Assembly (NCBI GenBank): GCA_016721865.1
Contig: JADKHF010000007.1
Location: forward strand, 1 to 13,509
Source of the DNA: Nitrosomonas sp.
Lineage (GTDB): Bacteria > Pseudomonadota > Gammaproteobacteria > Burkholderiales > Nitrosomonadaceae
Direction: 5' to 3'
DNA length: 13,509 nucleotides
Positions 6,246-13,509 of this stretch are shown here, piece by piece (the first letter of the stretch is position 1; each line of letters opens with the position of its first letter). The notes under the pieces are model-generated. The model made no database searches, was not told where the DNA came from, and saw only the letters and a program-made list of their open reading frames with translations. The position numbers were made by a program, and so were the translations under genes.

Positions 6246-6686
6246 TTATTTTCGATGAGGGCAGTTTGGTTTAATGCAATCCGCATAAAGTGAAAGTGAA
6301 TGTTCCTGCAGCCTAAAACCTCGGTCATTAGCAATGGTTATCTGACGTTTTTCTATCTCTGCATCATAGAATTCTTCCACACGGCCGCATTGCAAACAAA
6401 CCAAGTGATCATGATGGCCATCCCCTTTCAGTTCAAAAACAGCTTTACCGCTTTCAAAATGATGTCGCTCAAGCAGGCCAGCCTGTTCAAATTGTGTCAA
6501 AACACGGTAGACAGTTGCCAATCCGATATCTTCACCTTCACCGATCAACTCTTTATAAACATCTTCAGCGGATAGGTGACGCACACTGCTTTGCTCGAAT
6601 AAATTCAATATCTTGAGCCTTGGCAATGTTGTTTTCAGTCCAATGTTTTTGAGATCTTTACTTTTCAGATCGTCGAAGTTACCCAT
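6246..6686 (-). CDS. fur: Ferric uptake regulator Fur
   Basis: A full 146-residue Fur with no frameshift, the only clearly intact core gene here. The N-terminal winged helix (residues 1-85) contains TTLPRLKILNLFEQS and the recognition part EGEDIGLATVYRVLTQFEQA. The metal-binding and dimer domain has the GHHDHLVCLQCGRVEEF segment (His91, His92, His94; Cys97, Cys100) and a second pair Cys137/Cys142 in DCIKPNCPHRK. It is expected to repress iron uptake genes when loaded with ferrous iron. ATG 6686 has AGAGAG upstream. It diverges from bamE, as in many betaproteobacteria, and runs into the transglycosylase gene on the same strand with a 5-nt gap. No convincing 19-bp Fur box is visible in its control region. 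Confidence 0.95.
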   Translation of the reverse strand: MGNFDDLKSKDLKNIGLKTTLPRLKILNLFEQSSVRHLSAEDVYKELIGEGEDIGLATVYRVLTQFEQAGLLERHHFESGKAVFELKGDGHHDHLVCLQCGRVEEFYDAEIEKRQITIANDRGFRLQEHSLSLYADCIKPNCPHRK

Positions 6687-6763
6687 GGTTCTCTCTGTTC
6701 AAAATATTATTTGCTGTATCATATAGTGCTGTGTTCACTTTGGAAACATATAATATTAACAAA
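6687..6763. promoter_or_regulatory. Divergent fur / bamE control region
   Basis: This 77-bp region must hold both promoters. On the plus strand TATAAT at 6749-6754 stands only 10 nt before the bamE ATG. The partial dyad CAAAATATTATTTG (about 6699-6712) is AT-rich but a poor match to a Fur box. Confidence 0.45.
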
Positions 6764-7177
6764 ATGGTTGCAAAAATTTCCGCATTGTTTGCATTCTTAT
6801 TGCTGACAGGGTGTTCATACCTTCCTCCTCTTCCCTATAAGATTGATGTGCAGCAGGGCAATGTTGTTACAGAAGAAATGGTAGAAAAATTAAAACCTGG
6901 CATGACCAAATCCCAAGTACTCTTCGTTTTGGGATCACCGCTCATCCTGGATGCTTTCCGTGATAACCGATGGGATTACGTCTACTTATTTCGTGAGAAA
7001 GGAGAGTTAATCGAACAAAAAGACTGACTATTTTTTGACCGTGACGTGCTAGTGAATATTGAAAACTATCTGTCTTTCTCTAAAGATCCCGTCAAACCGA
7101 AGCCAAACCAACCTAGCCCTGATGCAGAAAAAACTAAGCTTGATGATGATGCGGAAGTCAGGAAATCTGATTATTGA
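6764..7177 (+). pseudogene. bamE: Outer-membrane assembly lipoprotein BamE (OmlA/SmpA), frameshifted
   Basis: BamE is a small lipoprotein of the BAM complex that inserts beta-barrel proteins in the outer membrane. Starting at ATG 6764, a lipoprotein signal with lipobox LTGC is seen (MVAKISALFAFLLLTGC). The BamE fold follows: VVTEEMVEKLKPGMTKSQV, LFVLGSPLILDAFRDNRWDY and VYLFREKGELIEQ. The first frame stops at 7025. A base missing in the AAAGACTG run and a length change in the T6 run (about 7030-7036) restore RLTIF followed by FDRDVLVNIENYLSF and a Pro/Lys/Asp-rich tail to TGA 7175-7177. An alternative GTG start at 6731 adds 11 residues that spoil the signal peptide. No Shine-Dalgarno is seen before 6764. 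Confidence 0.85.
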
Positions 7178-7219
7178 TATTGCTTCTTTATTTAAAATAA
7201 AAACCGCAGCGGAAATAAA

Positions 7220-8018
7220 ATGATAATTCAAAAAATTGCAATCGCAGGCAGCTCAGGGCGTATGGGGCGTACATTGCTGGAAGCAGTTACCCAAGCCCCC
7301 GATATGCAGCTATCTGCCGCGCTCGAGAGGACTGGCAGTCCCTATCTAAATAAGGATGCAGGAGAATTAATAGGTCGAGCTGTGGCACCCCTATTGCGAG
7401 CGATTTTGCTGGCGCCTTAAAAGGCTGTCATCAGTTGATTGACTTCACACGCCCTGAAGGCACACTGGCTCATCTTTCTGCTTGTCAGAAGGCTGGGGTA
7501 AAAATGGTGATCGGCACAACAGGTTTTCAATCGAAGAAAAAGCCCATCTCAAAGCAGCGGGCAAAGATATTGCCATTGTATTCGCCTCAATATGAGTTGT
7601 TGGCGTAAATGTGACTTTTAAGTTACTGAAATTGCCGCCAAAGTACTGAACGAAGGATATGATATTGAAATCATTGAAGCGCATCACCGACACAAAGTGG
7701 ATGCGCCATCCGGCACCGCACTCCGCATGGGCGAAGTAATTGCGGAAACTTTGGGAAGAGATCTGAGCAAAGTGGCAGTTTACGGACGTGAAGGTGTAAC
7801 CGGTGAAAGGAACCGGGAACCATCGGATTGCGACAATTCGGGCGGGTGATATTGTGGGTGATCATACCGCCATGTTTGCTGGTATCGGTGAACGCGTGGA
7901 AATTTCGCATAAAGCCAGCAGTCGCATGACCTTTGCAATGGGCGCATTGCGTGCGGTACGTTTTCTTGCAGATAAACCTAATGGCTTATTCGATAAGGAT
8001 GTGCTGGGGCTACGTTAA
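7220..8018 (+). pseudogene. dapB: 4-Hydroxy-tetrahydrodipicolinate reductase, multiply frameshifted
   Basis: DapB reduces hydroxy-tetrahydrodipicolinate with NAD(P)H in the lysine/meso-diaminopimelate pathway, so it feeds peptidoglycan synthesis. From ATG 7220 the cofactor motif IAIAGSSGRMGRTLLEAV is intact, but the frame ends at 7420. Other frames give DFAGALKGCHQLIDFTRPEG, AGVKMVIGTTGF, ASNM/SVGVN (after repair), the catalytic EIIEAHHRHKVDAPSGTA (about 7670-7720), GREGVTGER, and finally TIRAGDIVGDHTAMFAGIGE to MTFAMGALRAVRFLADKP and GLFDKDVLGLR at TAA. At least five indels are needed, mostly missing single bases. The length of about 800 bp matches a full gene (about 268 codons). It lies 42 bp after bamE in the usual order. 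Loss of dapB would normally be lethal without another copy. Confidence 0.85.
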
Positions 8019-8077
8019 TATTCCCTATCCTTATGGCAGCAATGTAGCGATACATTTCACTCAGCGATAATCCAAAG

Positions 8078-8878
8078 ATGGCAACTTATGCAATTGGTGA
8101 TTTACAAGGCTGTTTTAACTCATTTCAACGGCCTTTATTGATTTAATCCAGTTTAATCCGGTACAGGATAAGTTATGGTTGGTTGGAGATATTGTTAATC
8201 GCGGCCCTGATTCATTAGCCCCTATTGCGTTATATCAAAACAAGCCGGCGATGTAATGATCATGGTGCTGGGTAATCGCGACTTACATTTATTGATGGTC
8301 GCAGCAGGCATCGAAAAGAACCATCCCAGTGACACGATTCAGCCTATCTTGACTGCGCCTGATCGTGATGAATTATTGTATTGGTTGCGACAGCAGAAGT
8401 TATTTATACCCAAGGGCAATATGCCATGGTGCATGCGGTTTGTTACCGTGCTTGGTCGGTGCGCGACTGAACAATTAGCGCATGAAGCCAGAGCGCGTTA
8501 CGTCAGGATGCTTATCAGGAATTTTTTCAGAGAGGTATGGCAATGAACCCAATTACTGGCAAGATGAATGGACTGGCTATATCCGTTTACGGGTGATCAT
8601 CAACGCCATGACGCGGATGCGTATCTTGCCTCCGGCGGGCAAAATGAATTTCCTTTTAAGGTGATCTGCAATCTATCCCCGCAGGCTATGTACCGTGGTT
8701 TAGCGTGCCGCAACGGACAGGTCAGAAAGAAACCATCATTTGCGGTCATTGGTCGGCTTTAGGGCTGCACATAACAGATAACTTGATCGCATTGGATAGT
8801 GGTTGTGTATGGGGCGGGCAACTTACTGCTATTCGCCTGGAAGATCGGAAAGTTTTTCAGCTTTCTTGTGTGGGATAG
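8078..8878 (+). pseudogene. apaH: Diadenosine tetraphosphatase (symmetrical), degraded
   Basis: ApaH hydrolyses Ap4A to two ADP. From ATG 8078 it begins MATYAIGDLQGCFNSFQR (metal-binding GDxQG), then needs a shift to read LVGDIVNRGPDSL (about 8180-8220) and MVLGNRDLHLLMVAAG (about 8259-8306). In the last motif the conserved GNHD is GNRD, a CAC to CGC change of the catalytic His. YWLRQQK is followed by broken VHAG (about 8430), and the end is GHWSALGLHITDNLIALDSG, then CVWGGQLTAIRLEDRKVFQL at TAG 8876-8878. The total of 801 bp fits a full-length gene. Several frame changes plus the active-site substitution argue for true loss of function. Its 3' end overlaps the end of the convergent acyltransferase pseudogene by 50 bp. 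Confidence 0.85.
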
Positions 8879-9640
8879 GCAGCGTCAGTGTATCAGCGAT
8901 CGCTTGTTCGGATAAGCGTGCTAATTCCGCCGATTCTTCATACCACATTGAATCGGCCGATTAAAAGTCAAATTAACATCAATACTTATCTGGCTCAATA
9001 TTCTCTGTAAGGACAATACCAGAGATGGCTCTATAAGCAACCTCCTGGCAGATATCCCCTGCGCAATTGCGATAACTGATGGCAACTGGATAAAGATGCA
9101 TCGATTGTGACGGCCGATTGCAGCAATGAAGCATGAAAATGATTTAATTGCATGCCATTAGCCGTTATTCCCTCGGAAATACGGTGACCCGCTCGCCTTT
9201 TCCAGCACTTCGCTGATTTTATTAATCCGCAGGGTATCCTGCGTTTTGCACGTTCAATAAATAATGTTCCAACGGTTCCGGCTCAGCAAACCCAATATTG
9301 GCCATTTGCTGATTTCTGCGTTGCCACAAAACGAGCCGGGCAAGCTGCCATAAACACAGACATCCAGCCAGGACACGTGATTAGCTGCAGTTAACACACG
9401 CGGCAATTCAGTGTGGGCAATTTACCGTGACAATGCAGTTTGATACCAAGGATAACCAATAATCCGGCTGCCCAACGCTGCATCATGGGGCGCTGAATAT
9501 TCAGAGGCAACCACGGATAAACAATTACTGGTAACCGAGGTAATATGTAAAAGAAAGCGTATCAGGCGAATAATGCGCAGTAACAGGGCGTGGTTTTGTG
9601 CATGTGATGAGCAGAACGGGAAATTATGAACCCGACACAA
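8829..9640 (-). pseudogene. PlsC-type lysophospholipid/1-acylglycerol-3-phosphate acyltransferase, degraded
   Basis: No single frame is long, but several frames read in order on the minus strand give a PlsC-family protein. A hydrophobic N-terminus (LLLRIIRLIRFLLHITSV, about 9590-9540) is followed by RRWAAGLLVILGIKL-like sequence. The catalytic HX4D motif lies in LTAANHVSWLDVCVYGSLPG (about 9390-9340), followed by AEISKWPILGLLSR. The acyl-binding VTVFPEGTT equivalent is near 9170, where a base is lost and EGT reads EGI. Then come ANGMQLNHFHASLLQSAVTI and the end ADTLTLPIPHKKAEKLSDLP with TAG at 8829. The family makes phosphatidic acid at the inner membrane, or acylates ornithine lipids in the OlsA subgroup. 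The true start is not identifiable; 9640 is a guess. Confidence 0.65.
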
Positions 9641-9793
9641 CCTACAACGATAGATCCCGCATCATAGCACTGTCTTAGAAGACTAAAGATAGCAATCCTA
9701 ACATTTCAGAACGAATCAGTTACATTAATAATGTTAGAAAACCTCTGGGGTTAAGATATTGAGTAAAAAATGGAAGTTCGATCAGAGCAATCG

Positions 9794-9942
9794 CTCTAGC
9801 AGCCGTTGAAAAACTACCTGCATTACCGCAACGGTGATAAAAACGGGCTAAAATGCTCATTTATTAAGCATAAACTGCTTTCTTCGCCTGTTCTTGCCTT
9901 GTATCCGCGCCTCAAAAACGGTTTTCAAATGGCCTACCAGAG
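9794..9942. repeat. MITE-like element with imperfect inverted ends
   Basis: The left end CTCTAGCAGCCGTTGAAAA (from 9794) and the complement of the right end, CTCTGGTAGGCCATTTGAAA (from 9942 inward), align over about 20 bp with four substitutions and two one-base gaps. The 149-bp element has no ORF. Interiors and ends with a GTTGAAAAAC core are common in small non-autonomous elements and IS ends, but I cannot name its parent. The flanks show no obvious target duplication. Confidence 0.4.
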
Positions 9943-9963
9943 AAATCGTGTATAACTCAAAGG

Positions 9964-10030
9964 TGTCATTCCGACACAGTAGAATTTTTCTAATCAGCGC
10001 AATAGATTTCTCGCTCCGCTCGGAATGACA
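9964..10030. repeat. Dispersed-type inverted repeat (TGTCATTCCGA...TCGGAATGACA)
   Basis: Perfect 11-bp arms TGTCATTCCGA (9964-9974) and TCGGAATGACA (10020-10030) enclose 45 bp that include TTTCTCGCTCCGC. Repeats with a CTCGCTCCGCTCGGAATGAC end recur in many copies in diverse bacterial genomes. The element lies in the 580-bp gene-free stretch, where such repeats usually sit. Confidence 0.6.
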
Positions 10031-10254
10031 GTTATATTCAGAGACTCTAATTGATTAGATTCTAGTGAATAATCACCGTAAAGAAATTCAAATTTCAAGC
10101 CGCTACTGATAAATAATTTTCAAATCATTTTGCAATTGAATATGTATTAACAGCGCTGATAACTTAATCATTTGTGGTCCCGCGTATCTCACCGAGAATT
10201 TAATCAAGAAGAGAATCGACTATGAAATTTGTGACCTTCTATAAAACAAATGAA

Positions 10255-10657
10255 TTAGCTTTCTGGCTGCACCCAAAGTATAGAAGACCCTACCTTTAAC
10301 ACCAGCTGCTCAGCTACTGAACCAATGACAAAGCGCTCAAGTCCACGACGATTTGCAGTTCCAACCACCAGCAAATCCGCTCCCCATTCTTTCACAGCAG
10401 TGGCGATAGCTGTAGAAATACTCTCTAGCCCATATAGAATATCAGCTTCCAACAAACGTGTTTCAACACTTAGCGCATCAACTGATGCTTTCGCACTTTC
10501 CAATATCTTATTCCCTTCTATTCTATCAGCTTCCTCTTCACCCTTGATGCAATGAACAATACACAAATCAGCATTATAGTTATTCGCAATATTCTGCACG
10601 CTTCCTGTAATGCCTTTCGTTCACTACCATCGACAGCAATCATTATTTTTTGTACAT
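10255..10657 (-). pseudogene. Universal stress protein (UspA family), frameshifted near its start
   Basis: ATG 10657 follows AAGGAG at good spacing but reads MYKK and stops. A base missing in the A6 run restores IMIAVDGSERKALQEA, and a second indel near 10600 joins VQNIANNYNADLCIVH. From 10599 on the frame is open to TAA at 10255: SVETRLLEADILYGLESI, AVKEWGADLLVVGTANRRGL and ERFVIGSVAEQLVL, then SSILWVQPES. The Usp nucleotide-binding signature is only partly kept (GTANRRGL against the usual GTxGRxGL; GSVAE present). The restored length is about 135 residues, normal for a single-domain Usp. It follows the SulP pseudogene on the same strand, so the two may have formed one transcript. Usp proteins bind ATP or other nucleotides under stress; the partner here is unknown. 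Confidence 0.8.
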
Positions 10658-10691
10658 ACAGCCACACTCCTTTTGTAATATTTTGCACTCG

Positions 10692-10716
10692 AGGACAGGT
10701 GTCCTGTACCTGTCCT
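10692..10716. promoter_or_regulatory. Perfect hairpin/operator between sulP and uspA
   Basis: AGGACAGGT (10692-10700) and ACCTGTCCT (10708-10716) form a 9-bp stem with a 7-nt loop, GTCCTGT, which itself repeats the stem motif. On the minus strand it lies about 35 bp before the uspA start. It has no U-tract downstream on that strand, so a terminator is unlikely. It may be an operator or an intercistronic RNA stem. Confidence 0.5.
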
Positions 10717-10782
10717 TTATAGACTAACTATCTTGCACGAAAAAAGACTGTTATTAACACAAACTCACTATCTTTCTTCAGG

Positions 10783-12117
10783 TTATACAAAGTATCTCCT
10801 GATTACAGCTCTTCCCGGGCATTTTGTCATGTGTAGTATAAACCATATAATGAACAACAGCATGGATCACATGGCTATTAACAGCCCTTCAAAATCCCAC
10901 CTTATAAACCAAACCGCCACATATGAGTGCCAGCATTAGTGCATATGCGGGCCGTAATGGGTAACATGCAGCACAAGCCCCGCGATCATTTTATAACCAG
11001 TGAATACCATGATGTCGCCAATGCAAACTTTGGTAAATAATCAAGATATGATGTATTTAGCATAAAGAATGTAACCACGCAGCCAATGATCAGCACAGAG
11101 AATTTGGTATAAGCACCCGCCAATTTGTTGGTTGTACTCTTTGCGAGACCATCCAGATTGGTCATGCCACCAAAGAAACTGGAACCCAGATTAGCGATCC
11201 AAATCGCCAGCAAGCAAGCTATTGTTACTTATTACATTTGCGCTTGAGCGGATCAATCTTCTCAATGGCGGCATTACTCATGACCTGTTCTACGACGTCG
11301 ATAACCGCCAACATCGCACAAAACAAAACCATATATCATCATCATGGGAAATCTCAGGCAACGGCAATCTGAAATGCAGCGGCACATCTTCTATATAGAT
11401 CATCGGGACAGCGGGACCACTAGCCAAAACCACACCTGAAATGATTAATGCGAAATACGGCACGGCTGGCATCGTATCTTAAATTTGCAAAGAGGATACA
11501 CAAACCAGCAAAACCCTATAAAGGAAATCGCGCACATCCGTATCCGCGTATCATTCCAGAATTTTTCCGTGACTGATTCAGCAGGTATCTCATAGGCGAA
11601 TTCAAAGAATCTTAGGAGAATCTTGTGACCTACTCCGGCCAGCAATCCTTCTACCAGATAAACCGGCACAGCAATAAGTAGATAACGCTGCCAATTAAAT
11701 TGCCATATAACGGCCTGCATCACTGCTGTCAAGAAATACAAAATGCCATGTTCTGGATACTGAAATTTGCCACGCCCAATGCCAACACGGGTGCCAAAAC
11801 CAGCGGCTACACTACGACTGCCTATAAAGTTTCCCCGGTTTGAACCAGGCATTGATCCAACCCACAAACTTTAATGCTACGGTGGCTAAACCCACCTTGA
11901 TTGGATAGTCCGACATCATAGCTATACCGATTGACAAAGGAATTGCCATCGCACCGGTGATCAACCCTGTTGCTATATCGCGTCTGGCGTATTTCGCTTG
12001 GAAAGCTGCCGATCCTGTCAAGCAGCGGTGAGGCAACCTGGCTTGCCGACGAACTTGATGAAGCTTCATATTCTTCATTGCCGTTTGAAACGGCTTATTT
12101 TCTGTTTCTGAACTCAT
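10783..12117 (-). pseudogene. SulP-family inorganic anion transporter, degraded
   Basis: SulP permeases carry sulfate, bicarbonate or similar anions across the inner membrane. ATG 12117 has AGGGAAAAG upstream. Recognisable pieces in order are YARRDIATGLITGAMAIPLS then IGIAMMSDYPIKVGLATVA (the SulP N-terminal signature), FVGWINAWFKPG, FLTAVMQAVIWQFNWQRYLL, VEGLLAGVGHKILLRFFEF, MPAVPYFALIISGVVLASG, MLAVIDVVEQVMSNAAIEKI-DPLKRKCN, LAIWIANLGSSFFGGMTNLD, and AGAYTKFSVLIIGCVVTFFM. The tail GLVLHVTHYGPHMH...AVVHYMVYTTHDKMPG ends near 10783. Many frame changes and stops break it. I see no STAS domain. The annotated start at 12174 in the same frame is less likely than 12117 because of the RBS. Confidence 0.75.
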
Positions 12118-12378
12118 GAATAACTTTTCCCTGAATATGTTGAATGCTTTTTTAATGCCAAAAAAATTTAACACACAAGCGTGAAGATTTCGTGAAGGCG
12201 AAAACCGGTTTCCAATCCGGCATCTACTAAAAATAGATGATATATTATTTAGAATCAGATGATTAAAAAAAATTCAAAAAAATACACCGATTATTGCAGA
12301 CGATTAAATTGCTATCCTTTCTGTCTGAAAGGAAACAGTATGGGTTTATGCTGTTGCAACGGGGAACGAAATCGAGAC
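12118..12378. other. Intergenic region between sensor kinase and sulP
   Basis: AT-rich with no supportable gene. It contains the direct repeat CGTGAAG (about 12181 and 12191) and the hairpin at 12315-12333. The sulP promoter should lie here. Confidence 0.4.
12315..12333 (-). terminator. Hairpin after the sensor kinase, weak terminator candidate
   Basis: TCCTTTC (12315-12321) and GAAAGGA (12327-12333) form a perfect 7-bp stem with a 5-nt loop, 46 bp after the kinase stop codon. The following minus-strand sequence is AT-rich but has no real U-run, so termination is uncertain. Confidence 0.3.
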
Positions 12379-13509
12379 CTATGGATTAAATAAGCGCTTA
12401 ATCAATTGAAATTGATATGAAAAGTTGTACCTGACCGGGTGTGCATCCACTTCGATGCGCCAGCCAGTAATCACAGATCTGTTTCACAATAGCAAGCCCA
12501 ATCCCCAATCCCTGCCCCTGCGTCGTACCACGAAAGAAACGTCTATACAGCAATGGCAAATAGGCTGGCTTCTATCCCGATTCCGGAATCTGTTACAGAC
12601 AGTCGTTGATTATTGAATCAACTCGAATATACCCACTGAGGTATATTGCACAGCGCGTTGGGGATCAGATTCAGCAGCACTATATGCAGTGCTCGCCGAT
12701 TAGCCATGAGCACCTGTCAGAGCAATAGGGCACTTCAAAAGCAAGCTTCTTTCTGTTAATTTTAGCCATTAATGGATCTGCTGCATCATAAACACATTCC
12801 GCAATTGCAAACCGTCTCTATGACGCCAAGCGCCTGTTCTCGCGCAAGGAATAATAAGGGCTTTCATCTGCTCACCCATCCGGGTTGCGGCAGCTTCTAT
12901 CATGACTATTCGTTGATAAGCTTTGATGGGTATATCATTGGGTCGCAACCAGCACCCGCAATTGGTCAGAATGGCTGTCACTCGAGTTCTTAATTCGTGA
13001 CTGATATTGGCGGTGAATTTCGCTCACGCGTTGCAGCATGCGCTTGATGATGTTTTGATAATCATTCCAGTGCCCGTGCAAGTTGCGCCACTTCCTCATC
13101 CATTCCGGGCTATGTTAACAGTCCATCTTGAACATCTCCAGGGGCTAGCAAATTGACCCGTTCTGCCAGATCTTGTCACTTGTTTAACCAAGATTCTGCT
13201 GTAGATACCCTACTACGAACGCGCAATGCCAACTACCACAACCCAAGATAATAAAATGAGCAATCGCAGTTTACTTAATCGCTGTTGATGCAGCGCAATC
13301 CGGATAAGCTACAAGAAACTTCACTTCATCAACAACACGAACTAAAACATGAAAATCCTCAATACCGTAGTAGATCTGATGATCACCAGCATTTAATCCA
13401 CGTAAATAAGCAGGAATCTGCAATTCATCATCTATACCATAATAACATAGGTTTTTAGGTGTGAGCCGACTTGAGAAAATAAAATCCGCGTAGTTTCTGA
13501 TAGCGATAA
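12379..13509 (-). pseudogene. Sensor histidine kinase, degraded, 5' end outside window
   Basis: Read in order on the minus strand through several frames. A periplasmic sensor piece (YGIDDELQIPAYLRGLNAGD, then YYGIEDFHVLVRVVDEVKFL, about 13445-13320) leads to a membrane helix (LRLLILLSWVVVVGIA) and a HAMP-like linker ending MDEEVAQLARALE (about 13110-13070). The H-box FTANISHELRTRVTAIL (13019-12968) keeps the phosphoacceptor His but has Arg-Val where Pro-Leu is usual. The dimer helix IKAYQRIVMIEAAATRMGEQ follows. The ATPase domain shows ANRRALHIVLLNLIPNA-like N-box, a VTDSGIGI G1 box, TTQGQGLGIGLAIVKQICDY (G2 box, about 12530-12470) and GWRIEVDAHP before TAG at 12379-12381. It would sense an unknown signal and phosphorylate a partner regulator, not in the window. 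Multiple indels and stops make it non-functional. Confidence 0.7.

Larger units (their letters stand above)
9641..10254. other. Long non-coding region with two repeat elements
   Basis: I find no supportable gene. It contains a MITE-like element (9794-9942), an inverted repeat of a dispersed type (9964-10030) and a short AT palindrome GAAATTCAAATTTC (10083-10096). Confidence 0.5.

Noticed and set aside
6699..6712. Fur box in the fur/bamE region
   Set aside because: CAAAATATTATTTG is AT-rich and partly symmetrical but matches the 19-bp Fur consensus poorly.
10222..10299. 25-codon ORF beginning MKFVTFYK, resembling the start of fumarylacetoacetate hydrolase-type proteins
   Set aside because: It is very short, and its second half is antisense to the end of uspA. 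No continuation in any frame was found.
12340..12393. 17-codon ORF MGLCCCNGERNRDLWIK with a good RBS, possible Cys leader peptide near sulP
   Set aside because: It overlaps the kinase 3' end on the opposite strand and points away from sulP. Three Cys codons in 17 are not enough to support it.
1..13509. CRISPR arrays, tRNA and rRNA genes
   Set aside because: No regularly spaced direct repeats and no cloverleaf or rRNA sequence seen on either strand.

Overview
The window looks like a decaying stretch of a betaproteobacterial chromosome. The closest resemblance I see is to Nitrosomonas and its relatives (Nitrosomonadales). The clues are the divergent fur / bamE(omlA)-dapB order, a beta-type MDH, and the moderate GC with AT-rich gaps. 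The organism assignment is an inference from gene order and protein flavour; no search was run.

Left third (1-3700), accessory. A hairpin-rich segment (45-129) is followed by an orphan Shine-Dalgarno with a tiny ORF, and by a small hypothetical gene (359-613, minus). Next comes a two-TM plus beta-rich protein gene that resembles Cap15-type (CBASS) effectors. An IS630-family element at 1276-2418 splits this gene cleanly at a TA inside CTAG. Removing the element and one TA restores a 217-residue frame. After it come a GC-rich hairpin block (2845-2941), the remnant of a small RHH-like regulator (2996-3227, minus), copies of a 13-bp palindrome GTTACAGTGTAAC around that gene, and the 3' part of a Zot-like (filamentous phage morphogenesis) gene (3310-3674, minus). 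This part reads as the debris of a mobile replicon, possibly an inovirus or plasmid.

Middle (3900-8880), core genes. These are mdh (+), a MltB-type lytic transglycosylase (-), fur (-), bamE/omlA (+), dapB (+) and apaH (+). fur is the only recognisable core gene in a single open frame. The transglycosylase has one frameshift, bamE two, and mdh, dapB and apaH several each. A 5-nt gap couples fur to the transglycosylase gene, and fur and bamE diverge from a shared 77-bp control region.

Right third (8830-13509), more decayed. It holds a PlsC-type acyltransferase pseudogene (-), a 580-bp gap with an approximately 149-bp MITE-like element and a dispersed-type inverted repeat, a uspA pseudogene (-), a SulP anion-transporter pseudogene (-), and a sensor histidine kinase pseudogene (-) that runs off the window end.

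The dominant feature is single-base indels in nearly every conserved gene, some next to substitutions in catalytic motifs (ApaH GNHD to GNRD, PlsC EGT to EGI, MDH Rossmann Gly to Cys). Either the genome is undergoing reduction, as in a host-restricted lineage, or the assembly carries indel errors, or both. The sequence alone cannot fully separate these.
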